Shown here piece by piece: positions 34,345 to 43,420 of a stretch of 64,000 bases of DNA (position 1 is the stretch's first letter; the number at the start of each line of letters is the position of its first letter). Source of the stretch: Parafrankia irregularis (GTDB lineage Bacteria; Actinomycetota; Actinomycetes; Frankiales; Frankiaceae); the NCBI RefSeq assembly GCF_001536285.1, contig NZ_FAOZ01000017.1, positions 62,001-126,000 on the forward strand, in the 5' to 3' direction. The notes beneath the pieces are model-generated. The model was given only the letters and a program-made list of their open reading frames with translations, did no database searches and had not been told where the DNA came from. Both the position numbers and the translations under genes were made by a program.

Positions 34345-35664
34345 ATGCGCATGAGGTCACGAAAGGCCGCCATCGTCGTGGCGGCCCTCGGATTAGCCGT
34401 AGCGGGAACCGGACTGGCGGCCACCGGTGCCGGCGCCACGTCGGTCTCCGCTGCCCCCGCCGGCACCTGCGGGGCCGAGCAGTGGGTGGCCAGCTGGGCC
34501 GCCAGCCCCACCGACGCCTCGTCGTTCGTCGACCCGTCCCTCGGGATCATTCCCGAGCGACTGACCAGGCAGACGCTGCGGACGGTGATCACACCGCACC
34601 TGAGCGGGTCATCGGCCCGGATCCACCTGAGCAACCGGTTCGGCACCAGTCCGCTGACCTTCGCGCACGTGACAGCCGCGCGGCAGCAGAGCGGCGCCGC
34701 GATCGGGACTCCGGTGGAGGTCACGTTCGGTGGCGCGGCCTCGGTGACCGTGCCCGCGGGCCAGGAGATCGTCAGCGACCCGGTCGCGTTGGCGGTCGAG
34801 ACGTTCACACCGCTGACGATCAGCATGTACCTGCCCGCCACCACCAGCCCGCCGACCCGGCACTGGAACGCGAACGCGACCTCCTATTACACAAGGGCGG
34901 GTGCTGGCGACCTCACGATCCAGACCAGCGACTCGCGTTTCACCGAGAAGACGCTCAGCTGGTTCTACGTCAGTGGGCTCGACGTGCAGGCCAGCGCCCG
35001 GTCGGTCGTGGCGTTCGGTGACTCCATCACGGACGGCTTCGTCGGCGGAAGCCCGGTGAGCATTCCGGCGGACAAGAGCGTGGCCGACAAGAACGGCCGT
35101 TACCCCGACTATCTGCAGCGCCGGGTGAACGCGGCCGGCCTGCCCGTCTCGGTCGTCAACGCCGGAATCGGCTCCAACCAGCTCCTCGGCACCCTGATCT
35201 CCTTCGCCGGGCCCAGCGGACTGTCACGTTTCCAGGCCGACGCACTGGACATCCCCGGTGTCGCCGGAGTCCTGGTGCTGGAGGGCATCAACGACCTCGG
35301 GCTCGGCAACGGCGTCACCCCCCAGCAGATCACGGACGCCTACACCGAGCTGATCACAAAGGCGCACGCCGCCGGCCTCAAGATCTGGCTGGGCACGATC
35401 ACGCCCGCGGCCAACGCGATCGTCGACGGCACGTTCCTCGCGCCGAACAGCGAGAACTACCGGCAGCAGATCAACACCTGGGTCCGGACCCAGACCCTGG
35501 CGGACGGCGTGGTCGACTTCGACGCCGCCGTGCGCGACCCGGCGAAGCCGTCCCAGCTGCTGCCCGCCTACGCCTCGCCGGACAACCTGCACCCCAGCCT
35601 CGCCGGCTACCAGGAGATGGCGGAAGCCGTCTCGCTCGACCTGCTCGCCGCGACCAGCTGCTGA
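34345..35664 (+). CDS. Secreted SGNH/GDSL hydrolase
   Basis: A 439-residue exported esterase-like enzyme. A signal peptide (RMRSRKAAIVVAALGLAVAG, cleavage near VSAAPAG) is followed by an N-terminal beta-rich domain of about 170 residues, then the SGNH domain: block I GDSITDG, block II Gly in NAGIGSN, block III Asn in LEGINDLG and block V DNLHPS with catalytic Asp and His. This two-part build is common in actinobacterial GDSL lipases. AAGGAGA lies ten bases before ATG 34345 and four before GTG 34339. It ends just before a strong hairpin shared with ung. Confidence 0.9.
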   Translation: MRMRSRKAAIVVAALGLAVAGTGLAATGAGATSVSAAPAGTCGAEQWVASWAASPTDASSFVDPSLGIIPERLTRQTLRTVITPHLSGSSARIHLSNRFGTSPLTFAHVTAARQQSGAAIGTPVEVTFGGAASVTVPAGQEIVSDPVALAVETFTPLTISMYLPATTSPPTRHWNANATSYYTRAGAGDLTIQTSDSRFTEKTLSWFYVSGLDVQASARSVVAFGDSITDGFVGGSPVSIPADKSVADKNGRYPDYLQRRVNAAGLPVSVVNAGIGSNQLLGTLISFAGPSGLSRFQADALDIPGVAGVLVLEGINDLGLGNGVTPQQITDAYTELITKAHAAGLKIWLGTITPAANAIVDGTFLAPNSENYRQQINTWVRTQTLADGVVDFDAAVRDPAKPSQLLPAYASPDNLHPSLAGYQEMAEAVSLDLLAATSC

Positions 35665-35682
35665 CCTGGTCTGACCTGACAG

Positions 35683-35717
35683 CCTGGCCTGCCTCGGATC
35701 CACCGAGGCAGGCCAGG
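35683..35717. terminator. Bidirectional hairpin terminator between SGNH hydrolase and ung
   Basis: A perfect 15-base-pair stem, CCTGGCCTGCCTCGG / CCGAGGCAGGCCAGG, with an ATCCA loop. It fills most of the 54 bases between the two convergent stop codons, so it can end both transcripts. Confidence 0.85.
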
Positions 35718-35718
35718 A

Positions 35719-36396
35719 TTACGGCAGGCGCCAGTCGACGGGCTGTGCGCCCTGCCGGAGCAGCAGGTCGTTGGCCCGGCTGAACGGCCGGGACCCGAAG
35801 AAGCCACGGTCAGCCGAGCGGGGCGACGGGTGCGTGGACTCGATCACCGCCGCACCGTCCAGGAACGGCCGCAGGCTACGTGCGTCCTGACCCCACAGGA
35901 TCGCGACGAGCGGCTTGCCCCGCCCGGCCAGCGCCCGGATCGCCTGCTCGGTGACCTGCTCCCAGCCCTTGCCCCGGTGCGAGCCGGGCTGGCGCGGCGC
36001 GGTCGTCAGCGCCCTGTTCAGCAGCAGGACGCCCTGACTCGTCCAGGGGGTCAGGTCGCCGTTGGCGGGCCTGGGCAGATCGAGATCCGCGCTCAGCTCC
36101 TGGAAGATGTTCTGCAGGCTGCCGGGAAGCCTGCGCACCTCGGGGGACACCGCGAAGCTGTAGCCGATGGCCATCCCCGGCGTCGGGTAGGGATCCTGCC
36201 CGACGATCAGCACCCGCACCTCGTCGAACGGCTGCTGGAAGGCCCGCAGCACATGTGGTCCGGCCGGCAGGTAGGTGCGGCCCGCGGCGATCTCGGCGCG
36301 TAGGAAGTCACCCATGGCCGCGATCTGGTCGGCGACCGGTTCGAGAGCCTGGGCCCAGCCTGGTTCGACAAGTTCCTGCAGTGGTTGCGCCGACAT
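35719..36396 (-). CDS. ung: Uracil-DNA glycosylase, family 1
   Basis: A 225-residue base-excision repair enzyme that removes uracil from DNA. The catalytic motif [11 protein letters not shown] has Asp68, LLNRALTT forms the uracil pocket with its Asn, and the DNA-intercalation loop is [18 protein letters not shown] with catalytic His. Length is normal. The ATG at 36396 is followed by the usual N-terminal Trp-containing region. It converges on the SGNH hydrolase gene with a shared terminator. Confidence 0.95.
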   Translation of the reverse strand: MSAQPLQELVEPGWAQALEPVADQIAAMGDFLRAEIAAGRTYLPAGPHVLRAFQQPFDEVRVLIVGQDPYPTPGMAIGYSFAVSPEVRRLPGSLQNIFQELSADLDLPRPANGDLTPWTSQGVLLLNRALTTAPRQPGSHRGKGWEQVTEQAIRALAGRGKPLVAILWGQDARSLRPFLDGAAVIESTHPSPRSADRGFFGSRPFSRANDLLLRQGAQPVDWRLP

Positions 36397-36476
36397 GGCT
36401 GATCAGCCTACGTCGCACCGCCTCCCGTCACGGGACCGGGCCGGGCGGGGCCGGGCGGGGCCGGGCCGGCATCCGC

Positions 36477-36496
36477 GAGTAGGGAAATCCCTACTC
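36477..36496. promoter_or_regulatory. Perfect palindrome upstream of the DesK/LuxR/DUF4097 operon
   Basis: GAGTAGGGA-AA-TCCCTACTC, nine-base arms around two bases, 57 bases before the kinase start. A half-site TCCCTAC recurs nearer the start codon (about 36538-36545). The dyad is the right size for a dimeric LuxR-type response regulator, so autoregulation by the operon's own regulator is likely but inferred. Confidence 0.6.
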
Positions 36497-36553
36497 CCAT
36501 GACGGCGGCAGGCGGGATGGCGTGGTGGTGAGCGTTTTCCCTACGGTGAGCAC

Positions 36554-37834
36554 ATGGTCAGGAAGCTGCTCTCGCCGTGGCGAACGGTGCGTACGTGGTA
36601 CGGCGTCGTGCACGGCGTGCTCGACCTGTTCATCGGCACGGTCTCGTTCGTCCTTGTGATCACGCTTCTGGCGGTCTCCGCCTCGCTGCTGATCATTTTT
36701 CCGGTGGCACTGCCGTTCATCTGGTCGCTGTTCGTCAGCGCCAGCGTCATCGGAGCACTGGAGCGGTCGCGGGCCGCCGCCCTGCTCGACATCCATCTAC
36801 CGTCACCGCACGCGCCGTTCACCAGCCGCAACTGGTTGAGTCGCCTCGGTCAGCGATCCAGGTCCGCCAGCCGCTGGCGCGAGATCGCCTACTGCCTGTT
36901 GCTGATGCCCATCGGAGTGATCAGGCTCGCGGTGCTGACCACGGTGTGGAGCGGATCCTTCGCGCTGCTGATCCTGCCGCTCTACCTCGGTGCGTTGCCG
37001 GGTGACAGCGCCGAGTTCGGCCTGTTCGAGCTGTCTGGTGTCAGTGGTGCGCTCGCCGGCAGCGTCACCGGGGCCATCGGGCTGCTCGTCGCCGCACCCT
37101 GGGCAACCGTCGCGCTCACGACGGCCAGTGGTCTGATCGTTCGCGCGCTCCTCGGTCCCTCTCCCGAGACCGAGCTGCGCGAGCAGGTCACCCGGCTCGA
37201 GGCCAGCCGCACCTCGGCCGAGGCCGGGCGGTCCGCCGCGGTTGACAGCGCCGAGGCCGAACGGCGACGCATCGAGCGTGACCTGCACGACGGGGCGCAG
37301 CAACGACTCGTCGCGCTGGCGATGGACCTCGGCATGGTCCGGGAGAAGTTCGACCGGGACCCCGAACGCGCCCGCCAGCTCGTCACCAACGCACACCAGG
37401 AAGCCAAGGCCGCGCTGGCCGAGCTGCGTGATCTCGTCCGGGGCTTCCACCCGGCGATCCTTGAGGACCGCGGCCTCGACGCGGCACTGTCCGCGGTGGT
37501 GGCCCGCTGCCCGATCCCCGTTCAACTCGACATCACGGTCGACCCCCGACCACCGTCCACCGTCGAGAGCGCGGCGTACTTCATCGTCGCCGAAGCACTC
37601 ACCAACGTCACGAAACACTCGCAGGCCTCGGCGGCGAAGGTTTCCATAGCCCGGCGCGGCGACCTGCTCGTGATCGACATCAGCGACAACGGCCGCGGTG
37701 GCGCCACCCTGGCCGGGGGAACCGGCCTGCAGGGCCTCGACGAACGGGTGCGCGGGCTCGGCGGATGGATGCAGGTGCTGAGCCCGCCAGGCGGGCCGAC
37801 CTCGGTTCTGGTCGAGCTGCCATGCGGATCGTGA
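36554..37834 (+). CDS. DesK-like sensor histidine kinase with membrane sensor domain
   Basis: A 426-residue kinase. The first 220 residues form a four-helix membrane sensor domain (helices such as LFIGTVSFVLVITLLAVSAS and SFALLILPLYLGALPG). A coiled linker leads to HisKA_3 with RRRIERDLHDGAQQRLVAL (His in RDLHDG) and a HATPase_c domain with NVTKHSQASAAKV, DNGRGG and GTGLQGLDERV. The 3' end overlaps the response regulator gene by 13 bases. A perfect palindrome lies upstream. With the DUF4097-like third gene this resembles cell-envelope stress modules of actinobacteria. Confidence 0.9.
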   Translation: MVRKLLSPWRTVRTWYGVVHGVLDLFIGTVSFVLVITLLAVSASLLIIFPVALPFIWSLFVSASVIGALERSRAAALLDIHLPSPHAPFTSRNWLSRLGQRSRSASRWREIAYCLLLMPIGVIRLAVLTTVWSGSFALLILPLYLGALPGDSAEFGLFELSGVSGALAGSVTGAIGLLVAAPWATVALTTASGLIVRALLGPSPETELREQVTRLEASRTSAEAGRSAAVDSAEAERRRIERDLHDGAQQRLVALAMDLGMVREKFDRDPERARQLVTNAHQEAKAALAELRDLVRGFHPAILEDRGLDAALSAVVARCPIPVQLDITVDPRPPSTVESAAYFIVAEALTNVTKHSQASAAKVSIARRGDLLVIDISDNGRGGATLAGGTGLQGLDERVRGLGGWMQVLSPPGGPTSVLVELPCGS

Positions 37835-38469
37835 TCGCGGAGGACTCGGTGCTGCTGCGCGCCGGTCTCGTCCGCCTGCTGGCAGACGCCGGCGAGGACG
37901 TGATCGCCGCGGTGGGAGACGCCGCGCAGCTGATCGAGGCGGTCGAGCGGCACGCCCCCGATCTGGCCATCGTCGATGTGCGCATGCCGCCGACGTTCGC
38001 CGACGAAGGCGTTCGTGCCGCGATCGAGGTCCGTCGCCGCTGGCCCGGCGTGGGCATCCTCCTGCTGTCGCAGTACGTCGAGGAGCGCTACGCCACCGAC
38101 CTGCTCACGGGCGACAACGGGAAGCTCGGCTATCTCCTGAAGGATCGGGTGGCCGACGTGGGCGACTTCGTCGAAGCGGTGCGGCGGGTCGGTGACGGCG
38201 ACACGGTCCTCGACCCCGAGGTCGTCGCGCAGCTGCTGGCGCGCAGCCGCCGCCGCGATCCGCTCGACCGGCTCACCGCCCGCGAGCGCGAGGTGCTGCA
38301 GCTCATGGCCGAGGGCCGCACCAACAGCGCCATCGCTCATCACCTCGTCGTCAGCGACGGTGCGGTCGAGAAGCACGTTCGCGGCATCTTCGCGAAGCTC
38401 GACCTCGCACCCACCGACCACGACCATCGCCGTGTGCTCGCCGTACTCCAGTGGCTGGGGGCCCCGTGA
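37822..38469 (+). CDS. LuxR-family response regulator
   Basis: A 215-residue regulator of the kinase encoded just before it. Receiver: MRIVIAEDSVLL, phospho-Asp in LAIVDVRMPP, Lys in GYLLKDRV. Output: LuxR HTH with LTAREREVLQLMAEGRTNSA and HHLVVSDGAVEKHVRGIFAK. The ATG lies inside the kinase gene, and its stop overlaps the next start (GTGA). A likely target is the palindrome at 36477-36496. Confidence 0.92.
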   Translation: MRIVIAEDSVLLRAGLVRLLADAGEDVIAAVGDAAQLIEAVERHAPDLAIVDVRMPPTFADEGVRAAIEVRRRWPGVGILLLSQYVEERYATDLLTGDNGKLGYLLKDRVADVGDFVEAVRRVGDGDTVLDPEVVAQLLARSRRRDPLDRLTAREREVLQLMAEGRTNSAIAHHLVVSDGAVEKHVRGIFAKLDLAPTDHDHRRVLAVLQWLGAP

Positions 38470-39293
38470 TCACAGAAACACGACCAGTGCCGGCGCCGCG
38501 ACCTCCGCATCGCTCCGGTGCACGCGCGGCGTGGATCGCGTTCGGCAGCGTCGTCGCCGTCACGACGCTCGTCTACGGCGCCGTCTCGTTCATGCAGCTG
38601 TGGGCCTTCGACCGCTCGAACACGCGTGGCGTGTTCACTCAGGATGTCCGCTCGCTCGACGTGCACAACGGCGCGGGAAGCACGCGCATCGTGGCAACCG
38701 ACGCCGATGAGATCGTGGTCGAGGCGAAGGTCACCTACGGCCTGCGGAAACCGAGGAACGAGTCGTGGGTCGACGGTGAGAAGCTCGTGGTCCAGGCCTC
38801 GTGTCACCCTTTCCTCAGCCAGTGGTGCGGCGTCGACTACACGATCCGGGTGCCCGCCGACGTCGCGGTCCACGTCCGCGGCTCTGGTGGTGGGGTACGT
38901 GTCGAGGGGATCGACTCCGCGATCGACGTGTCGTCGTCCGGCGGTGGGGTGCGGGTCGACGATGTGGGTGGGCCGTTGCGCCTACGCTCCAGTGGCGGCG
39001 GGATCACCGGCCAGCGCCTGCGGTCCGAGATGGTCGACGTGTCGTCGAGCGGCGGCGGTGTGCGCCTCACCTTCGCCTCGGCCCCGAGCGACGCGGTGGT
39101 GCGGTCGTCGGGCGGAGGGGTCACCGTGGTGGTGCCCGACACCGGCGAGCCGTACAACATCCGCGCCTCGTCGAGCGGTGGATCGGTGCGCACCAGCGAG
39201 GTTCGCCATGATCCGTCCAGCCCGAGCCGGATCGACGTCGGTTCGAGCGGTGGTGGCGTGACCGTGCGCTACCCGGACGACGCGCGCGACTGA
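38466..39293 (+). CDS. DUF4097-like membrane-anchored beta-helix protein
   Basis: A 275-residue protein. A basic N-terminus and one membrane helix (AAWIAFGSVVAVTTLVYGAV) anchor an extracytoplasmic domain built from repeats centred on SSGGGVRV or SSGGGI, about every 20 residues from 145 to 270, as in DUF4097 beta-helix or adhesin-like proteins. Two Cys (SCHPFLSQWCG) may form a disulfide. The GTG start overlaps the response regulator stop by four bases, so it is made together with the two-component pair, perhaps as its output or a signal-modifying surface protein. Function unknown. Confidence 0.8.
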   Translation: MITETRPVPAPRPPHRSGARAAWIAFGSVVAVTTLVYGAVSFMQLWAFDRSNTRGVFTQDVRSLDVHNGAGSTRIVATDADEIVVEAKVTYGLRKPRNESWVDGEKLVVQASCHPFLSQWCGVDYTIRVPADVAVHVRGSGGGVRVEGIDSAIDVSSSGGGVRVDDVGGPLRLRSSGGGITGQRLRSEMVDVSSSGGGVRLTFASAPSDAVVRSSGGGVTVVVPDTGEPYNIRASSSGGSVRTSEVRHDPSSPSRIDVGSSGGGVTVRYPDDARD

Positions 39294-39407
39294 CGACCTG
39301 CCGGGAGGCGAAACGAGGCTGCCGTCGGAGATCCGTCCCGTTCTCACCCGATACTGGCATCAGGCGCCGGGCTGCCTGCGCGAGGCTGACGGGAGAACGG
39401 TGAGATC

Positions 39408-40286
39408 GTGACGACGAACCTGCCGGGCACGCCGGACTTCCCGCAGACGGCTCCCCCGCCCCTGGCGCCGCCCGCTGGTTGGCCAGCTGACGATCTCCCG
39501 CTGAGCCGGGAGGACCTGCAACGGTTCCGGACGGCGCTGGCAGCCGTGGCGCCGGACCGGACGTCGGCGGAGATGCTGCTCGGCGAGATCGACGTCCCGC
39601 GGACACGCCTGCCGTCGTTCCACAGCACCCCGGAGCACGCCTGGTTCGAGGTTTTCCAGACGCTTGAGGCCGGAGTGGTCGCCCAGCCCTGCCGGCGCCT
39701 GCTGGCGGCTGTCCTCGTCCGCTACCCGGCCAATCGCGTCTTCCTCGATCTTCACGACCGCCATGTGGCCGGGCGGCGAGCGGACGCCACCGGGTCACGA
39801 CCCGTCCCGGCCGGGGCGTCCACACCGCTGCCAGCGCCGACGCCGTCCCCGCCGACGGTGTTCCTGTCGCATGACCGGGCGGACCAGGGCAAGGTCCAGG
39901 CGTTGGCCAACCTGCTGACGGACGCAGGCCTCACCCCGTGGCTCGGGTCCGAGCAGGTGACCGGAGGCTCTCGGCGGGATCTGGCCGTTCGCCGGGCGGT
40001 GCTGGACTGCGACTTCTTCGTGCCGTGCCTGTCAGCCACCGCGCTGGCCCGGCCCAGCCAGCTCCACCGGGAGATCAGGATCGCGCTCGATCACGCGGAC
40101 GAACTCCCCGACCACGAGGTGTTCATCGTGCCCGCACGGCTCGACGAGTGCGACCCCCCATCGGCTCTACAGGAGTACCGGTGGGTCGACCTGTTCACGG
40201 CGGATGGGTTCCGTCAACTGACCCGGGCACTGCGCGCGCCGACACCGAGCGCCCGCAACAGGCGTTCCGGGCCGTCGGGCCGGTAG
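39408..40286 (+). CDS. EAD1-TIR domain protein (putative immune effector)
   Basis: A 292-residue protein. Residues about 30-120 (LSREDLQRFRTALAAVAP onwards, with the W-V-x-x-L and YPANRVFLDL pattern) resemble effector-associated domain 1, a death-like adaptor of bacterial conflict systems. Residues about 143-275 are a TIR domain: VFLSHDRADQGKVQALANLL, GLTPWLGSEQVTGG and QLHREIRIAL, where E222 aligns with the catalytic Glu of NAD-cleaving TIRs such as SARM1 (WVHKEIVTAL). It would destroy NAD+ when recruited. Its last 73 bases overlap the end of the opposite-strand TIR gene. The EAD1 call is from pattern memory. Confidence 0.72.
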   Translation: MTTNLPGTPDFPQTAPPPLAPPAGWPADDLPLSREDLQRFRTALAAVAPDRTSAEMLLGEIDVPRTRLPSFHSTPEHAWFEVFQTLEAGVVAQPCRRLLAAVLVRYPANRVFLDLHDRHVAGRRADATGSRPVPAGASTPLPAPTPSPPTVFLSHDRADQGKVQALANLLTDAGLTPWLGSEQVTGGSRRDLAVRRAVLDCDFFVPCLSATALARPSQLHREIRIALDHADELPDHEVFIVPARLDECDPPSALQEYRWVDLFTADGFRQLTRALRAPTPSARNRRSGPSGR

Positions 40287-41737
40287 AACCGAACCGGTTC
40301 GAGATGGTCGAGCCGGACGGGCAGCGCGCAGTGCTCGTCCAGCAGGACCGGTATGACGAAGATCCGGCCTTCCGGCATCTCCTCGGCCACGTCGAGTGCC
40401 AGGCGGAGCTGCCGATGCAGATCCCCGGCCCGGTCGACGGATCTCGTGGACAGGCACACCAGGACGAAGCCGCTCTGCCGGATCGTCCGCCGCATCTCGA
40501 GCCGGCGATCCGCCCCTGCGAGCAGATCGACGTTCGCCCGCCACGGGTGGAGACCCGCCAGCGTCAGGTGCCCTTCGACGAGACTGGCCGCCCGCTCGTC
40601 GGACTCGTCGTGGGCGATGACCACGGTGAAGGGAGCGCCGACGCCTTCGGCCGCCGCCCGGCGCCGAAGCGGCCCGTCGAACAGCGGGCGGCGGCCAGCG
40701 GCCTCGTGCGGCAACCGGAACACGGCCGCGGTCTCGGTCAGGTCGGCGATCTCCGTGAGGAAGCGCTCCCCCGAGGCCATGGTGCCCGGCGGGACACCCA
40801 GGTCATAGGTGCGGTTCAGCCAGTCGAGGCTCATAGTCGTGATGTTGGTCCATGCTGTGTGCAGCTCGTCGCCCAGCGGGCGGGCGACCGCCGCCCCGCC
40901 GGCGAAACCGGTGCCCGCCACCGCCGGAGTGATGGCCGCGGCAGCCCGCTCGCCCAGGTCCGAGCCGATCGGCGCGGCGGACGCCAGTGAGATCCGGACG
41001 CGAAAGACCTGGTCCACGTAGCGGCGCACCGCCGCTTCGTACAGCGGCCGCGCCGCCACGGCGAACTGGTCCGCGGGGAACGGCCGCGGACTCACCGGCG
41101 ACGTGGCGTCCCGGGAGAGGGCGGCGTACTGGCCGGCCAGTGTCGTCAACGCCGCCTTCTCGCCCGGCTTCAGCCGGTACGGCTCGATACAGACGCCCAG
41201 CAGCGTGCCTTCCGGCCTGGCCAGCAGCTGTTCCCAGACCGCCTGCCAGTCGCCGCCGCCGGTGTAGGGCGAGACGGCGACACACACCCTGCGCTCCGCC
41301 CGCCGCGACCAGGACCAGGCGACAGCCTTGCGGATCTCGACCATTCCCTCGCCGCACGGGTGCAGTGGAGCAAGCAGGTACGCGACCGCGGCCGGGTCGA
41401 GCACCGGCGTGACGCGGACATGGGCCGGCGCGCCGGCCAGCCGGTCCCGCAGCGTCAGTGCCCGGCGGACGGCGGAGCGCCGGTCAAGGTCGTAGGTCTG
41501 CGCGAGCAGAACACAGGTCAGCCACTCCGAGCCCGGGAAGGCTATGTACCGGACCTCGAAACGCATGGGGCCGGCGACATCCCACAGCCCGGCCAGCCAC
41601 ACCTGTTCCGCCGCAGCCGCCTCTGCGGCGCCGACCCCCACCGGCCTGACCGGCTCGACCTCCGCGGCGGCCCAGGCCCAGTGGCCACCCGCGGCGCCGG
41701 AGACCACGTGGACGCCGTCATCTCGTCCGGTAGTCAT
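40214..41737 (-). CDS. TIR-domain protein with unassigned N-terminal region
   Basis: A 507-residue protein. The C-terminal 135 residues form a TIR domain: FTVVIAHDESDERAASLVEG, GLHPWRANVDLLAGADRR and DLHRQLRLALDVAEEM. At the catalytic position the residue is Gln443, not Glu, so this TIR may be a scaffold. The N-terminal 360 residues lack motifs I know. The ATG at 41737 (MTTGRDDG) lies 20 bases inside the end of the upstream membrane-protein gene, so they form an operon. Its 3' end overlaps the plus-strand EAD1-TIR gene by 73 bases, meaning the two mRNAs can pair. A role in a conflict system is inferred. Confidence 0.72.
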   Translation of the reverse strand: MTTGRDDGVHVVSGAAGGHWAWAAAEVEPVRPVGVGAAEAAAAEQVWLAGLWDVAGPMRFEVRYIAFPGSEWLTCVLLAQTYDLDRRSAVRRALTLRDRLAGAPAHVRVTPVLDPAAVAYLLAPLHPCGEGMVEIRKAVAWSWSRRAERRVCVAVSPYTGGGDWQAVWEQLLARPEGTLLGVCIEPYRLKPGEKAALTTLAGQYAALSRDATSPVSPRPFPADQFAVAARPLYEAAVRRYVDQVFRVRISLASAAPIGSDLGERAAAAITPAVAGTGFAGGAAVARPLGDELHTAWTNITTMSLDWLNRTYDLGVPPGTMASGERFLTEIADLTETAAVFRLPHEAAGRRPLFDGPLRRRAAAEGVGAPFTVVIAHDESDERAASLVEGHLTLAGLHPWRANVDLLAGADRRLEMRRTIRQSGFVLVCLSTRSVDRAGDLHRQLRLALDVAEEMPEGRIFVIPVLLDEHCALPVRLDHLEPVRFYRPDGPERLLRALGVGARSARVS

Positions 41738-42893
41738 CGCCGTCGTTCCCGCGACCGAACACGTTGCCGGTATCCGGCCCGGCCGGGGCGCTCGGCGGCC
41801 AGCTGGAGGCACGCTCGAAAGCCCACCCGGGCCCGCCTTCCGGTACCTCGCTCGGAGGCTGGGACGGAGGCGGCGGGAACGGCGGCGGTGGGAAGGCCTG
41901 CTGGTCAGCCGTGACGGGATCATGCTGCGGCAGCGGAGCGTACGTCGCCGCCTGGTGTGATGTGCCCGGCCAGCTCGGCCCCGACTGGTGGGCCTGCTGT
42001 GACGGTCGAGGCGCCGGCTGGACCAGAGGCGGCTGGACGAGAGGCGGCTGGAAGGGCGACGGTGCCATGCTCGGCGCCGTCGGAATGCCGCTGCGTTCCT
42101 GCGGGTGCGGGAAGCCGAACTCGAGCGGCACGTCGCGCTGCTCGTAGGCGACGAACAGCCCTTCCCGGCAGGCGGCGTGCACAGCCTCCCGCATGGCCCG
42201 TGGGCGCTCGGTGCGCAGCATGCGCAGTTCGGGACTGATGCGCCCGAGCACGCCAGCGAGGAGATCGGAATAGAACTGCCAGATCAACTGCCCGCCGCGG
42301 CGCGAGCGCCACATCATCCAGCCGAGATACAGGCTCGTGCCGTAGGCGAAGACCGAGACGTATGTGACGTAGAAGTTCTCCTGCAGCACGAGACGGTAGC
42401 GCACACCGTCACGCGGCGAACCGGTTTCGAACGGCCTCACCTCAAGACCGATCGGCATCCTGCGCATCCGAAGCGCGCCGGCGATCTGACTGTAGGTGGA
42501 CGCCGCGCTGTCGGCCCGGTCAGCGAGAAGAACCCGCCATTCCGCGACCGGCTCGGGAACACGCATTCCCAGCAGCACCACAGCGAAGCTGACAACGGAA
42601 ACCAGCGCTCCGAAGAGCATGAGGCCCGCGGCCGTGCTCTCGCTGCCAGCAACCGCCACGAACACCGCGAAAGCAAGGAAGATCAGGTAGATAATTGCGC
42701 TCGCGACGGCGGCGTTCAGCCCCATCCATACCAGCACCCGAACGCTCACGCTCTCGTCCAGAGCGGTTTCGACATCGCCATACCTGAGCGTCTTGTCGAG
42801 ATATGCGACGTCAGAATTGCCGCCGTCCCAGCCTGGGACCGGCACCGCCCACCGTGGCGGCACATCCGACTGCGAACCCTGCTGATCGACCAT
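41718..42893 (-). CDS. Membrane protein with Pro-rich tail, partner of the TIR gene
   Basis: A 391-residue protein. Two close membrane helices (VLVWMGLNAAVASAIIYLIF and the segment around LMLFGALVSVVSFAVVLLGM) are followed by a cytoplasmic domain, another hydrophobic stretch (FYVTYVSVFAYGTSLYLGWM) and a 110-residue Pro/Gln/Ser-rich disordered tail. I do not recognise the family. The ATG at 42893 (MVDQQG) is chosen; the stop overlaps the TIR gene by 20 bases. It could anchor or sense for the TIR protein. No enzymatic motif is visible. Confidence 0.65.
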   Translation of the reverse strand: MVDQQGSQSDVPPRWAVPVPGWDGGNSDVAYLDKTLRYGDVETALDESVSVRVLVWMGLNAAVASAIIYLIFLAFAVFVAVAGSESTAAGLMLFGALVSVVSFAVVLLGMRVPEPVAEWRVLLADRADSAASTYSQIAGALRMRRMPIGLEVRPFETGSPRDGVRYRLVLQENFYVTYVSVFAYGTSLYLGWMMWRSRRGGQLIWQFYSDLLAGVLGRISPELRMLRTERPRAMREAVHAACREGLFVAYEQRDVPLEFGFPHPQERSGIPTAPSMAPSPFQPPLVQPPLVQPAPRPSQQAHQSGPSWPGTSHQAATYAPLPQHDPVTADQQAFPPPPFPPPPSQPPSEVPEGGPGWAFERASSWPPSAPAGPDTGNVFGRGNDGDDYRTR

Positions 42894-43420
42894 TGTGGCC
42901 CCGTTCCACGTCAGTCGCTCCACCTGCGATCAGGCGATCCGGCCGCTGACGGACCGATCGCCGATGTCGCGACCTTACGTCCCTTTCTGAACACACTCGC
43001 CACGAGGGCCGGGTGAGCGGATTCGCACCGCCGGAAATTGTCAGACCGAGCACGGTCGAGGCCACCACCAAATACACCCGCGCGTTGCCGGCGGCGGACC
43101 CGAATGCCCGAAGCCCCACGCGGCGGCCCCGATCGGCGGCTTCCGTCCGTCGAACGCATGCCCGCAGGTCGCAGGCCCGGTAACCATCAAGGCCCTACGC
43201 ACCCACGCCGAGCCGACACCCGAGCCGATCCGATGACGCCGCACAGCAACACCTGACCGGGGCAGAGCGCACCACGTTTGCCGAGTAGCTACCGGTAGGC
43301 CGCCGCGAGGGTTTCCGGTGGAGTTCGCAGGATATTCTCGCCGGCCTCCGGGTGGGTACGCCACGACGGATACTCCGCCGGCAGACAGGTGCAGGGCCCC
43401 GCCGACAGCTGCAGGGCCCG
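42894..43420. other. Intergenic region without a recognisable gene
   Basis: About 525 bases upstream of the TIR operon and downstream of the ABC exporter. Open frames here do not resemble known proteins. A short direct repeat, GCAGGGCCC, occurs twice near 43390-43420. Confidence 0.4.
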
